A stretch of DNA of 64,000 nucleotides from Bacillota bacterium (lineage in GTDB: Bacteria > Bacillota > Clostridia > Peptostreptococcales > Anaerovoracaceae). Numbering within the stretch: position 1 is the stretch's first letter; the number at the start of each line of letters is the position of its first letter. The stretch lies in the NCBI GenBank assembly GCA_017626845.1, contig JAGAHX010000035.1, forward strand, positions 40,517-104,516, read 5' to 3'. The notes below the pieces were generated by a model that worked only from the letters and a program-made list of their open reading frames with translations, did not search any database and had not been told where the DNA came from. Below are positions 27,196 through 36,090 of the stretch, one piece after another. A program made the position numbers and the translations under genes.

Positions 27196-27756
27196 TTATT
27201 CCTGCGTCTTCAGATAGTCCGCTCTGCCCCATTCATAGAGGTTGCGGCCTTCCGCGTCGATGATGACGGTCACGGGCAGATCCTCCACCTCCAGGCGGCG
27301 GATCGCTTCGGACTGCAGATCTTCGTAGGCGACGACCTCAGCCTTCTTGATGCACTTGGAGAGCAGCGCGCCGGCACCGCCGATGGCACCGAAATACACG
27401 CAGCCGCACTTCTTCATGGCGTCGATGACGGCGGGGCCTCTCTTGCCCTTGCCGATCATGCCGGTGAGGCCCTGCTCGATGAGCGCCGGGCTGTAGGCAT
27501 CCATGCGGTACGCCGTGGTCGGACCCGCAGAGCCGATGGCCATGCCGGGTTTCGCCGGGGACGGACCCACGAAGTAGATGATCTGATTCTTTACGTCGAT
27601 GGGCAGGGGTTTGCCCTCTTCCAGCAGCTGGCACAGACGCTTATGGGCGGCGTCACGGCCGGTGTAGATGACGCCGGAGATGAGCACGGAATCGCCGCTC
27701 TTGAGAGTTCTGGCCACTTCCGGAGTAAGCGGAGTCGTAATTCTGATGGGTTCCAT
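27196..27756 (-). CDS. Class I fumarase-type hydro-lyase, beta subunit (probable mesaconase)
   Basis: This 186-aa protein is the C-terminal half of a two-subunit class I (Fe-S) fumarase-family hydratase; GSAGPTTAYRMDAY is the characteristic beta-subunit motif. Family members act on fumarate, L-tartrate or mesaconate/citramalate. Next to methylaspartate ammonia-lyase and the lyase D/E/F genes, hydration of mesaconate to (S)-citramalate is the fitting reaction. It is the last gene of the operon, directly after the alpha gene, with GGAGG upstream. Substrate assignment is from context. Confidence 0.88.
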   Translation of the reverse strand: MEPIRITTPLTPEVARTLKSGDSVLISGVIYTGRDAAHKRLCQLLEEGKPLPIDVKNQIIYFVGPSPAKPGMAIGSAGPTTAYRMDAYSPALIEQGLTGMIGKGKRGPAVIDAMKKCGCVYFGAIGGAGALLSKCIKKAEVVAYEDLQSEAIRRLEVEDLPVTVIIDAEGRNLYEWGRADYLKTQE

Positions 27757-28599
27757 TTACAGCACCTCCGTCTTGTGTCTCGCGACGTGGCAGTTGATGT
27801 TGACCGCCACAGGCAGGCCCGCGATATGGGTGGGCATGGTCTCGATGTGGACCGCCAGCGCGGTGGTCTTGCCGCCGAAGCCCTGGGGACCGATGCCGAG
27901 GGCATTGATCTTCTCCAGCAGTTCCTTTTCCATATCTGCATAATACGGAACCGGATTGTGCTCGCCGGTGTGGCGCAGCAGCGCCTTCTTGGCGATCAGG
28001 GCAGCCTTGTCGAAGGTACCGCCGATGCCGACGCCCACGATGATGGGCGGGCAGGGATTGGGACCGGCCTCTTCCACGGCCTTCAGCACGAAATTCTTTA
28101 CGCCCTCCGCGCCTTCGGAGACCTTGAGCATCTTGATCTGGCTCATGTTCTCGGAACCGAAGCCCTTGGGCGCTACGGTGATCTTAATCTGATCGCCGGG
28201 CACCAGGTCGTAGTAGATCATGCCCGGGGTGTTGTCCAGGGTGTTCTTGCGGGCGCCCAGGGGCTCTTCCACGCAGGATTTGCGCAGGAAGCCGTCGGTA
28301 TAGCCGCGGCGCACGCCTTCGTTGACGGCGTCTTCGATGGAGCCGTTCACGTGCACGTCCTGGCCGATCTCCAGGAAGACGCAGGCGAGGCCCGTGTCCT
28401 GGCAGATCGCCATCTCCGTCTCGTCTGCGATGTTATAGTTTTCGATGATGCGGTCCAGGATGTTCTGCGCGATGGGCCAGGGTTCGCAGGCCCGGCAGCC
28501 TTCGATGCACTCCCGCACATCGGGTGCCAGATGCCGGTTGGCATCCACGCACAGTCTTGCGACCACATCCGTGATCTGTTTGGAATCGATTTCTCGCAT
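27757..28599 (-). CDS. Class I fumarase-type hydro-lyase, alpha subunit (probable mesaconase)
   Basis: This 280-aa N-terminal half of a class I hydratase has ICQDTGLACVF and NPCPPIIVGVGIGGTFD, with cysteines expected to hold the [4Fe-4S] cluster. Together with the beta subunit it should convert mesaconate to (S)-citramalate, feeding the lyase encoded upstream. The oxygen-labile cluster suits an anaerobe. AGAGGA lies before the ATG. A repetitive palindrome sits between this gene and citF. Confidence 0.88.
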   Translation of the reverse strand: MREIDSKQITDVVARLCVDANRHLAPDVRECIEGCRACEPWPIAQNILDRIIENYNIADETEMAICQDTGLACVFLEIGQDVHVNGSIEDAVNEGVRRGYTDGFLRKSCVEEPLGARKNTLDNTPGMIYYDLVPGDQIKITVAPKGFGSENMSQIKMLKVSEGAEGVKNFVLKAVEEAGPNPCPPIIVGVGIGGTFDKAALIAKKALLRHTGEHNPVPYYADMEKELLEKINALGIGPQGFGGKTTALAVHIETMPTHIAGLPVAVNINCHVARHKTEVL

Positions 28600-28621
28600 A
28601 ATGGTATCCTCTATTATGTCC

Positions 28622-28666
28622 CTTCGACGGGCTCAGGGACCGTATCGGGCGCTGAGCCTGTCGAAG
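28622..28666. repeat. Dispersed palindrome, TTCGAC/CTGAGCC type
   Basis: CTTCGACGGGCTCAG (28622-28636) and CTGAGCCTGTCGAAG (28652-28666) are 15-bp arms with one mismatch that is a G-U pair in RNA. A related element occurs at 49352-49382. It lies inside the operon between citF and the hydratase. Confidence 0.7.
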
Positions 28667-28675
28667 CGCAACCTT

Positions 28676-30079
28676 TTACCTCACGTTATAGATCTTATCC
28701 AGCAGCGTGCCGTCGCGGTAGATGATGTCCGCTACGACTTTGTCGCCCTTGACCAGGGGCTTGGGCTGTCCGCACAGCTTCTCCGCCGCTTCCTTCAGTT
28801 CGAAGATGTCCACGACATGAATGCCGCCGTCCTTCAGCTTTGCCGCCAGTTCCGGTCTTGCCGGGTTCACGGCGACGCCCTTCTGGGTGACCAGCACATC
28901 GATGGTGCTGCCCGGGGTGGACTTGCAGAATACATGGTCCGTTACGATGGGAAGTCTGGCTCTGGACAGCGGTGCGATGATCATCGCCAGCTTTGCGCCT
29001 GCTGCGGTATCGGAATGACCCCCGGAGCCGCCCATGATCTTGCCGCTGGAGTTGGTATGTACGTTTACGTTAAAGTCGGTATCGATCTCCGTTGCGCCCA
29101 GCAGGACGACGTCCAGGGAATCCACAGCCGCGGATTTCGCGTCGGGGCTGGCATAGCGCATCGCGGAAACTTCCGTGTGCTTCGGGTTGGTGCGGATGGA
29201 TTCCACGGCCTTCAGGTCGAAGCACTGCACGTCGATGAGGCTCTCGAAGCAGCCCTCATTCAGCATGTCCACCATGTAGCCGGTGATGCCGCCGCAGCCA
29301 AAGCTGCCCTTGATGCCTTCCTTCAGCATGATCTCCTTCAGGAACTGGGCCGCTGCCAGCGTAGCGCCGCCGGCGCCGGTCTGGAAGGAGAAGCCGTCCT
29401 TTAAGAGGCCGCTGGCCTGGATGACCTTCGCAGCGGTCTGAGCCATCACGAGCCCTACCGGGTCACGGGTGATCTTCGTCGTGCCGGACACGATGCCCGC
29501 CGGGTTGCCGATGGCGTCCACGGAAACGACGTAGTCCGCATAGGTCTCGTCGATGGACGGATACGGCAGCGGATAAGGCACCAGATTGTCGGTGATGACC
29601 ACGACCTTCTTGGCGCACATGGCGTCCGCGTAAGCGTAGCCCATGGAACCGCAGGCGGATTTGCCGATCTTACCCGTCATGTTGCCCATGGTGTCGGCCG
29701 TCGGAGCTGCGATAAAGGCCACGTCGATGGGAGTGACCCCTTTGATGATATCCGCGGGTCTGCCGCCGTGGGTGCGGAACTGCACCGGCTTTTCCAGGAT
29801 GCCTTCGGAGATCTGGGCGCCGATGCCGCCGCTCATGTAGTCGGTGATGAGTTCGGTGACCACGCCGTTCTTGATGTGGTCAACAAGGGGCAGATGGCAG
29901 TCGAACAGAGAGCTGGCATTGACGGAGATGTCCTTGTATCCCATGCCGGCGATCTCGTCCATGACCATGTTGAGCACATAGTCGCCGTTTCTCAGATGGT
30001 GGTGGAAGGAGATGCGGCTGCCGTCCTTGACGCCTGCCAGCTGAATGGCTTCCTTTAAGGTCTTTACGACTTTATCCAT
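28676..30079 (-). CDS. citF: Citrate/citramalate lyase alpha subunit (CoA-transferase)
   Basis: This 467-aa protein belongs to the citrate lyase alpha family, which exchanges the acetyl group on the acyl carrier protein for the substrate acid. FSFQTGAGGATLAA and GGSGGHSDTAAGAK are typical glycine-rich segments. Gene order D-E-F is that of citrate lyase, but the operon also encodes glutamate mutase and methylaspartate ammonia-lyase, so the true substrate is probably (S)-citramalate (EC 4.1.3.22). It begins directly at the citE stop with GGGAGG upstream. Confidence 0.92.
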   Translation of the reverse strand: MDKVVKTLKEAIQLAGVKDGSRISFHHHLRNGDYVLNMVMDEIAGMGYKDISVNASSLFDCHLPLVDHIKNGVVTELITDYMSGGIGAQISEGILEKPVQFRTHGGRPADIIKGVTPIDVAFIAAPTADTMGNMTGKIGKSACGSMGYAYADAMCAKKVVVITDNLVPYPLPYPSIDETYADYVVSVDAIGNPAGIVSGTTKITRDPVGLVMAQTAAKVIQASGLLKDGFSFQTGAGGATLAAAQFLKEIMLKEGIKGSFGCGGITGYMVDMLNEGCFESLIDVQCFDLKAVESIRTNPKHTEVSAMRYASPDAKSAAVDSLDVVLLGATEIDTDFNVNVHTNSSGKIMGGSGGHSDTAAGAKLAMIIAPLSRARLPIVTDHVFCKSTPGSTIDVLVTQKGVAVNPARPELAAKLKDGGIHVVDIFELKEAAEKLCGQPKPLVKGDKVVADIIYRDGTLLDKIYNVR

Positions 30080-30958
30080 TTAGCATTCCTCCCTTCCTAA
30101 TCCCAGCGCAACGGCCATGTCGATGGTCTGCTGGGCTCTCGCCACGATGGGTGCGTCGATCATCTTGCCGTGCAGGGAGACAGCGCCCTTGCCCTGCTCC
30201 TTGCCGATGCGGATCGCTTCCATGACTTCGTAGGCGTAATCGATGTCTTTTTGCGTCGGGCTGAACACCTCGTTGATGACGCCGACGTGTCTGGGGGAGA
30301 TGCTGGCCTTGCCGGTGAACCCGAGACCCTTGGCGAACTCCGCGTCGATGCGGATGCCTTCGTCGTCGTTCACGTCGGTGAACGGGGTGTCGTAGACGTC
30401 CACGTTCGCCGCTCTCGCTGCCATTACCATGCGGCCTCTGGCGTACAGGATCTCCTTGCCTTCCTTCGTGCGCTTGCAGTGCAGGTCGGCGGACAGGTCT
30501 TCCGCGCCGAGGAAGATGGCTGCGACTCTCTTGCTGGCGGAAGCGATGGCGAATGCGTTCTCCACGCCCAGCGCCGTCTCGATGAGGGGCAGCAGCTTAA
30601 CGGTATTTCTTTCGAATCCCAGCTTATCCTCCAGTTCGGACATGTAAGCGTCGAATTCCAGCACGTCCGCTGCGCAGGAGGTCTTCGGGGTCATGATGAG
30701 CTCCGGCTTTAAGGGGACCATCTCGTCCAGGTCCTTCTTCCAATACGGCATATCCAGGGAGTTGATGCGGATGATCTTCTCCACGCCGGGGAACTGCAGA
30801 TACTTGATGGCGTTGCGGACCAGCACTCTGGCCGCGTCCTTCTGGTCGGGCGCGACAGCGTCTTCCAGGTCCAGGATGATGGCGTCTGCGCCGAGGCAGT
30901 CGCCGCTTAAGATCATGTTCGGGGCATTGCCCGGCAGGAACAGCATGGATCTACGCAT
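30080..30958 (-). CDS. citE: Citrate/citramalate lyase beta subunit
   Basis: This 292-aa protein (MRRSMLFLPGNAPNMI, DAIILDLEDAVAPDQKD, KLLPLIETALGV) is the lyase subunit that cleaves the acyl-ACP thioester. With citramalate the products are pyruvate and acetyl-ACP. It overlaps citD by 8 bp. All expected family motifs are visible and the length is standard. Confidence 0.93.
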   Translation of the reverse strand: MRRSMLFLPGNAPNMILSGDCLGADAIILDLEDAVAPDQKDAARVLVRNAIKYLQFPGVEKIIRINSLDMPYWKKDLDEMVPLKPELIMTPKTSCAADVLEFDAYMSELEDKLGFERNTVKLLPLIETALGVENAFAIASASKRVAAIFLGAEDLSADLHCKRTKEGKEILYARGRMVMAARAANVDVYDTPFTDVNDDEGIRIDAEFAKGLGFTGKASISPRHVGVINEVFSPTQKDIDYAYEVMEAIRIGKEQGKGAVSLHGKMIDAPIVARAQQTIDMAVALGLGREEC

Positions 30959-31229
30959 GGGCTGCCTCCTCTCTCGCTCTGCCGATGAGGGTCTCCAGTC
31001 TCGCCCGGAGCGTGCATTCCAGAGCGCCTCTGTCGACGATGCTCAGCTTAACGTTCTCTACGCCTTCCTCTTTCAGCATCTCTGCCGCCAGCGCGCGGAT
31101 GGAATCGCCGAACTGGTGCTCCACCACGGACTGCAGCTCGATCTGCGTACCCGCCTCGATGGGTTCCAGTTCCATGTAGGCGTCGCTGGATTCCATGGTG
31201 CCGCAGGAAGCCTTTTTCAGTGTATTCAT
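30951..31229 (-). CDS. citD: Citrate/citramalate lyase acyl carrier protein (gamma subunit)
   Basis: This 92-aa acyl carrier protein has the conserved GTMESSDAYMEL segment; Ser14 is the expected attachment site of the phosphoribosyl-dephospho-CoA group. The group must be acetylated by citrate lyase ligase, whose gene lies at 42111-43037. Genes for making and attaching the prosthetic group (citG, citX) were not found in the window. A terminator-like hairpin precedes the gene by about 22 nt. Confidence 0.93.
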   Translation of the reverse strand: MNTLKKASCGTMESSDAYMELEPIEAGTQIELQSVVEHQFGDSIRALAAEMLKEEGVENVKLSIVDRGALECTLRARLETLIGRAREEAAHA

Positions 31230-31250
31230 AACGGATTTCCTTTCGTTTGG

Positions 31251-31279
31251 AAAAAGCCCGAAGGCGTTGCTTCGGGCTT
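31251..31279 (-). terminator. Internal terminator/attenuator between mal and citD
   Basis: AAGCCCGAAG (31254-31263) and CTTCGGGCTT (31270-31279) form a perfect 10-bp stem ending in U residues on the minus strand. No promoter fits in the 22 nt before citD, so this element probably lowers, rather than stops, expression of citDEF and the hydratase relative to glmSLE-mal. Confidence 0.8.
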
Positions 31280-31285
31280 ATGGGA

Positions 31286-31301
31286 TGACCCTATAGGGTC
31301 A
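31286..31301. other. Perfect 16-bp palindrome
   Basis: TGACCCTATAGGGTCA is fully self-complementary and lies between the mal stop and the terminator. It may be an extra hairpin, a processing site or a protein-binding site; the sequence alone does not say. Confidence 0.5.
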
Positions 31302-31312
31302 CATTGCACAGC

Positions 31313-32575
31313 TTACTTGCAGCCGCAGGCCTTCTTGGCAGCTCTCAGCGCCAGGATTCTCTGCATTTCGTTGTAAACGATCATGTAGCCTTCGTCTACG
31401 CCCATGCCCGGCTTGGCCAGGATCTGCGCAGGCTGGGTGGCCATGGCGCACTGGGTGCAGACCTGAGCGCTGCGGTCGGTCTCGTTGCAGGTACCGCCCT
31501 GGTAAGCGCCCATGCCGTGTTCCTTGCAGTACAGAACAGCTTCGATGGTGTTGTTGACGCCGCCGAGGTCCGGAGTCTTGATCTGGACCATGTGACCGGC
31601 GTGGTTATCGGTGAAGTACTTGACGTCTTCGAGGGTGTTGCACCATTCGTCGGCAACCAGTTCAACGTCGATGCCTCTGCGGTCGATCTCTTCGGTGAGG
31701 CCCTTCAGAGCCAGCATCTGAGTCTCTCTGTCGGTATCGCAGTCCATGGGTCCTTCGATGCGGAGGTGGAAGGGCTTAGCGGTCTCAGCCAGCTTTTCGA
31801 GGTAGTCGGCCATGGCCTTGAAGTTGGTGTTGCCGAAAGCAGCGCCGATGGTGCCGTATACGTCGATGTGGAAGATGGGCTTGTAGTTCTCGTCCGCTCT
31901 GTTGTTGAGGATTCTGTCTCTCAGCCATGCGACGTACTTTTCGAGCAGTTCGCCGTGGGGACCCAGCTTGGTCTCGACGTTGTTGATCAGAGCGTGGGGC
32001 AGAACCTGCGCCTGCTTGATGATCATCTTGTCGGAGTTGTCGTAGCGGTCATCGCCGGACTGGGTGAAGATGTCGATGGGCTTGTCGGAAACTTCGCAGC
32101 CGTATTCTTCGGCGACGACTTCGCACATCATCTTGTGCTGAGCCTTGGCAACAGCGTCCAGAATGGCCTGGGAAACGCCGTAGCGGATAGCGGTGTGCAG
32201 TCTCTTGCCTTCGACCTGGATAGCTTCCATCTCAGCGGCCAGCTGACGGAAGTTGTCCGCTTCTCTGCCTACGAGCATGGGCTTGATGTACTTGTCGATG
32301 ACGGGGATGAAGTCCTTCGCCAGGAACAGAGGATCTCTGCCGCCTGCGCCGGAGTACTGAACAGCCGCGCAGTCGCCGAATGCGACCTGGCCGTCTTCCA
32401 GAATGATCTGCACGGAGATGGATTCGCCGGGCATTCTGACGGAGGTGAAGCCTTCCGTTACGGGAGTTCCTTGATAGAACACGCCGTCGTGGGCAGCGCC
32501 CTTCTTGATGGCGCGCTGATCGTCGAAGTAGAAGCCGGTACGGCCCTTGGAACAAACTACGTCTAAGATTTTCAT
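31313..32575 (-). CDS. mal: Methylaspartate ammonia-lyase
   Basis: This 420-aa enolase-superfamily enzyme removes ammonia from (2S,3S)-3-methylaspartate to give mesaconate. The VQIKTPDLGGVNNTIEA segment contains the catalytic lysine, and HIDVYGTIGAAFGN and IEGPMDCD carry metal ligands. The length equals characterised clostridial enzymes. It follows glmE in the operon, as in Clostridium tetanomorphum-type gene clusters. Confidence 0.97.
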   Translation of the reverse strand: MKILDVVCSKGRTGFYFDDQRAIKKGAAHDGVFYQGTPVTEGFTSVRMPGESISVQIILEDGQVAFGDCAAVQYSGAGGRDPLFLAKDFIPVIDKYIKPMLVGREADNFRQLAAEMEAIQVEGKRLHTAIRYGVSQAILDAVAKAQHKMMCEVVAEEYGCEVSDKPIDIFTQSGDDRYDNSDKMIIKQAQVLPHALINNVETKLGPHGELLEKYVAWLRDRILNNRADENYKPIFHIDVYGTIGAAFGNTNFKAMADYLEKLAETAKPFHLRIEGPMDCDTDRETQMLALKGLTEEIDRRGIDVELVADEWCNTLEDVKYFTDNHAGHMVQIKTPDLGGVNNTIEAVLYCKEHGMGAYQGGTCNETDRSAQVCTQCAMATQPAQILAKPGMGVDEGYMIVYNEMQRILALRAAKKACGCK

Positions 32576-32598
32576 GGTTTTGTTTCTCCTTTATAAAA

Positions 32599-34050
32599 CT
32601 ACTTTCTGGGGCGGCCTACGAGTCTGCCCTTGGAAATTGCATAAACGTCGTCGATGACCATCTGGAAGGAAGCGTCGCGCTTTTCGAACTTCGCTCTTTC
32701 CTCGATCTTGGCTCTGTGGAAGTCCTTGATGTCCTGGGGGAACGGCAGGTTGCCCGGCTCCAGGATACGGATGGCGCCCTGGTTGTCTCTGGCGGGAAGC
32801 ATCTTGCCCGCGTTGACGCGGCAGGGAGCGAAGGGAACGTCCAGTGCACCGGCTTCAACCGCTCTGCAGACGCCGACTGCCAGGTCGCCGTCGCCCAGTT
32901 CGAAGCACTTGTCTACGATGCAGCGGGTCTCGCGCTTGATGATCTCTTTTTCATCCGCCAGATGCGTGTCGCTGAAGCTCTGGTCTGCCAGCATGGAGAT
33001 GGCCTGCTTGGTGCAGCGGAGTCCTGCCGCATTGGCTTCCTTGGTGGGGATACCGGCCGCTTCGTGCGGGGTCTTGACGATGACCTTGGTAGCGCGGGAG
33101 AGAGCCGCCGCTACGCTGCCCCAGGAGATAACGCCGAAGGCCTTTGCCTCGTCCTGGGGGAAGCCGCCCATCCACTGGTGGAAAACGGTGGTGACGATCA
33201 CGTCTTTGTATCCGTACTTTTCGAGATATTCGTTGGTGAGCTCTTCCAGGGAGCGGATGGCTGCGATGTCCTGCAGCAGGTTGCCGCCCTGGCCGTAGCC
33301 GACGGTGACGTTCTTAACGCCCTGTTCCGCAGCCAGCAGCGCTTCGATGACGGCTACCGCGTGGGAGATGCAGGGGGGAACGAGGGTGCCGGTGAGGGGG
33401 CCGTAAGGCTCTCTGTTGATGGAGACGCCCGCTTCTTCGTAGATGCCGGTGAGGCGGTCTACATATTGCCAGTCGCGGATGGTGCGTTCCATGGGCACGT
33501 TTTTGGTGTAGGGCAGGTTATAAGAGATACCGCCGCCTTCGTAGGAGGTGAAGCCGCCGGCGAAGGTGATCTCTGCCAGGAGTCTGGCGTCGGGGGTGCC
33601 GTGGCGGACCTGCACCGGGGTCTTCAGGGATTCGATGACCCGTCTGCAGCCTGCTACACCGTGGTTGACTGCCGGGAAGCCGTTGAGCATGGAACGGCCT
33701 TCCTGCTGAGAAACGCGGATACCGTTCTCGCAGTCTTCATAGCGGTTCTGTCTGGTATAGCTGTCGATGGTGGTGGGAAGCAGGTCTGCTTCGCCTGCAT
33801 CCTGCAGGTGCTGCAGCAGCTCGATGTGCTCGTTGATGAGCGCAACGCCCGCTCTGGGCTGGGTGAGGGTGCGGCCTTCGTTCTTGGCCTTGATCAGCTT
33901 AGCGCCGAACCGTCTGTCCTCGGGGATAGACTTCTGATATTCGACGGCTTCCTGGAAATCCACGTCCTTGCCGGTGGGCCACTGGGTGAGGACTTCCGCT
34001 CTGATGCGGTAAAATTCGTCGTCTGAGATCTTCTTATTCTTGATATCCAT
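32599..34050 (-). CDS. glmE: Glutamate mutase (methylaspartate mutase) epsilon subunit
   Basis: This 483-aa catalytic subunit has a TIM-barrel fold and, with GlmS and adenosylcobalamin, rearranges L-glutamate to (2S,3S)-3-methylaspartate. Segments such as [31 protein letters not shown] and [20 protein letters not shown] are family-typical. It overlaps glmL by 17 bp. Confidence 0.97.
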   Translation of the reverse strand: MDIKNKKISDDEFYRIRAEVLTQWPTGKDVDFQEAVEYQKSIPEDRRFGAKLIKAKNEGRTLTQPRAGVALINEHIELLQHLQDAGEADLLPTTIDSYTRQNRYEDCENGIRVSQQEGRSMLNGFPAVNHGVAGCRRVIESLKTPVQVRHGTPDARLLAEITFAGGFTSYEGGGISYNLPYTKNVPMERTIRDWQYVDRLTGIYEEAGVSINREPYGPLTGTLVPPCISHAVAVIEALLAAEQGVKNVTVGYGQGGNLLQDIAAIRSLEELTNEYLEKYGYKDVIVTTVFHQWMGGFPQDEAKAFGVISWGSVAAALSRATKVIVKTPHEAAGIPTKEANAAGLRCTKQAISMLADQSFSDTHLADEKEIIKRETRCIVDKCFELGDGDLAVGVCRAVEAGALDVPFAPCRVNAGKMLPARDNQGAIRILEPGNLPFPQDIKDFHRAKIEERAKFEKRDASFQMVIDDVYAISKGRLVGRPRK

Positions 34051-35440
34051 CCTTTTTAAGCTCCTTTTTCATGATCCTGAGGGCTGTTCCCGGGTAATAA
34101 CCGCTCAGCAGTCCCATGGCAGCCAGGATATAGCTCCTGTCCACCCAGATATCTGCCTGTTTCGGTTTTAATGAGAAGGGATCCTGGGGATCCCAGAAAG
34201 CGGCGGAAGCGATCTTCCCGGTCCGCTTGGTGTGGATGAGTGATCCTCCCGTAACGATGATCTGACGGATCTCTCTGAGGTCTTTGCCGGTCTGCATGTA
34301 GGCGATGCCGTTCATGGTGTAGAACTCTTCCAGCCTGCCTGCATGTCTGGTGACGGCCGTCTTGATGGCGCCGCTCGCCAGGGCGAAATCCAGGGCTTCG
34401 CTCTCCGCGTCTGTCGGAACTACTTCCGTGTTCTGTCCGAGATAGTCGATCATCTCGCGGCAGCGTTCTTCCGGAAGTCCGGACAGCTGAGAGATGTAGC
34501 CTGTCCCCACCGCTTCTTCGATGCCGTGGATGCTGTAGCGCATACCGATGTCGCCTTCCACGGTCCGCTTGATGTAGGGCTCAGGCAGTCCCTTGAAGAT
34601 CGTATCCATGCCGGCTCTGGGCATACCGTCACACACGGAGTAGATGTCCGTCGTGGCGCCGCCTACGTCCACCGCCAGCAGATCGCCGATGCCGGTCTCC
34701 TTGGAACCGTCCGGGTTTTCGCACCCTTCCGCCAGCAGCTGCATGGCCTGCATCATGGCCGACGGGGTGGGCATCGCGATGTTGTCGATGAGGGACTGGG
34801 CTTTCGTGTAGCCCTTGGCCTCTACGATGCGCTTGAGGAAGATCTCGCGGATCTTGTCCTGTGCCGGCTTGATGTTGAGGGTGCCGAACTTGGGCATCAC
34901 GTTTTCCACGATGTGGACTTCCCTGCCCTCCAGTTTTCTGGCGCAGGTGCGGGCAACGCTGCGGTTGCCGGCGATGACGATTGGAAAGTCCGTCTTGCAG
35001 GTAGCCAGCATATCCGCGTTGTGCAGGATGCATTCCTTGTTGCCGCCGTCGGTGCCGCCCGTGAGCAGGAAGATGTCGGGGTGTTCCGCGTCGATATCCT
35101 CGATATCGTCCTCCGTGAGTTCAAAGGAGTACACGCCCCGGATCTTGGCGCCGGCGCCTAAGGATGCCTGCTTGGCTGCCTCTGCCGTGAGTTCGGGCAC
35201 CAGACCGCTGGTGATCATCCGGAGTCCGCCGGCTGCAGAAGAGCAGGCATAGCGGGCCTCGAAGTTCAGCGGGCCGGTCTTTTCCTCCAGTTTGGCTACG
35301 GCATCGGCCAAACCTTCGCCGATATCCGTCTGGATCGTGGTCCAGGACTGGGAGGTGCCCAGCAGTTCTTCAGTTTCCAGATCTACGGCGGTCACCTTCG
35401 TATAGGTGCTGCCGAAGTCGATCAAAAGTACGGGTCTCAT
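34034..35440 (-). CDS. glmL: Glutamate mutase reactivating/chaperone protein GlmL (MutL)
   Basis: This 468-aa ASKHA-fold ATPase starts [20 protein letters not shown] (phosphate-1 loop) and contains [13 protein letters not shown] (phosphate-2 loop). GlmL proteins are encoded between glmS and glmE and are thought to reactivate the mutase by replacing damaged cobalamin. Three bases separate its start from the glmS stop. It is unrelated to the DNA-repair MutL. Confidence 0.95.
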   Translation of the reverse strand: MRPVLLIDFGSTYTKVTAVDLETEELLGTSQSWTTIQTDIGEGLADAVAKLEEKTGPLNFEARYACSSAAGGLRMITSGLVPELTAEAAKQASLGAGAKIRGVYSFELTEDDIEDIDAEHPDIFLLTGGTDGGNKECILHNADMLATCKTDFPIVIAGNRSVARTCARKLEGREVHIVENVMPKFGTLNIKPAQDKIREIFLKRIVEAKGYTKAQSLIDNIAMPTPSAMMQAMQLLAEGCENPDGSKETGIGDLLAVDVGGATTDIYSVCDGMPRAGMDTIFKGLPEPYIKRTVEGDIGMRYSIHGIEEAVGTGYISQLSGLPEERCREMIDYLGQNTEVVPTDAESEALDFALASGAIKTAVTRHAGRLEEFYTMNGIAYMQTGKDLREIRQIIVTGGSLIHTKRTGKIASAAFWDPQDPFSLKPKQADIWVDRSYILAAMGLLSGYYPGTALRIMKKELKKDGYQE

Positions 35441-35443
35441 AGT

Positions 35444-35857
35444 CTAGTTCAGATGAAAGTCTTCTTTCAGGCAGTCGATGGTGGTCTGGGGATCCGTTCC
35501 GGGCGGGAAGGCTCTGTCGAAGCCCATGTCCTTGAATCTCTTTTCCACTTCCGAAAATTCGTGCTTGCCGATGACGATGTTGCCGCCGACGTAGAGCAGA
35601 ATGCCCTTCAGGCCGGCTTCGTCGCACTTTTCTCTCAGGCCGCGGCAGTCCAGTTCGCCCTGGCCGTAGAGAGAGGAGACCATGATCGCGTCCGCTCCGG
35701 TCTCGATGGCGGCTGAAATGAATTCTTCCTGGCTTACCATAACGCCCAGGTTGACCACGTCAAAGCCTGCATCCAGAAAAGCGCGGTTCAGGATCGATAC
35801 GCCGACTGCGTGAACGTCTGCGCCGATAACGCCGAGTACCAGTGTTTTCTTTTCCAT
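35444..35857 (-). CDS. glmS: Glutamate mutase sigma (cobalamin-binding) subunit
   Basis: This 137-aa Rossmann-type protein has the base-off/His-on cobalamin motif IGADVHAVG (DxHxxG) and [12 protein letters not shown]. It brings adenosylcobalamin to GlmE. The ATG at 35857 has AGAGGTGG upstream; a GTG 12 nt earlier is the alternative start. It is the first gene of the fermentation operon, directly behind the promoter at 35921-35949. The cell must make or import vitamin B12. Confidence 0.96.
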   Translation of the reverse strand: MEKKTLVLGVIGADVHAVGVSILNRAFLDAGFDVVNLGVMVSQEEFISAAIETGADAIMVSSLYGQGELDCRGLREKCDEAGLKGILLYVGGNIVIGKHEFSEVEKRFKDMGFDRAFPPGTDPQTTIDCLKEDFHLN

Positions 35858-35920
35858 TGTTCTTTCCACCTCTGATGTTCCTTCGTTGGTTATGCGAAAA
35901 CGAAATTGTTCTATGCCAAG

Positions 35921-35949
35921 ATTTTAAATTGTTATATAATAAGTTGCAA
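35921..35949 (-). promoter_or_regulatory. Promoter of the glmS operon
   Basis: On the minus strand TTGCAA (35944-35949) and TAAAAT (35921-35926) are separated by 17 nt, about 64 nt before the glmS start. The surrounding region is A+T-rich and shared with the divergent GntR gene. Confidence 0.65.
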
Positions 35950-36046
35950 CGGGGGATGACCCGAAAAGAGACGAAAAAATCCTGTTTTTTATGTAGATTT
36001 CAAGGAGAGACCGGAATTTGGAGGGGTCACCGCCGGAATTGGCGCC

Positions 36047-36063
36047 ATTGTACCTGATACAAT
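36047..36063. promoter_or_regulatory. Candidate GntR operator
   Basis: ATTGTA (36047-36052), CCTGA and TACAAT (36058-36063) form a perfect 6-bp inverted repeat with a 5-nt spacer, 28 bp before the GntR start codon. Position and symmetry suit autoregulation and control of the divergent glmS operon. Confidence 0.5.
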
Positions 36064-36090
36064 TTCGCGGTGAGGAAAGAGGATGCGGAG

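Noticed and set aside
28676..31229. True citrate fermentation operon
   Set aside because: citDEF would allow it, but no citrate carrier, oxaloacetate decarboxylase, citX or citG is nearby, whereas all methylaspartate-pathway genes are. Citramalate lyase is the better reading.
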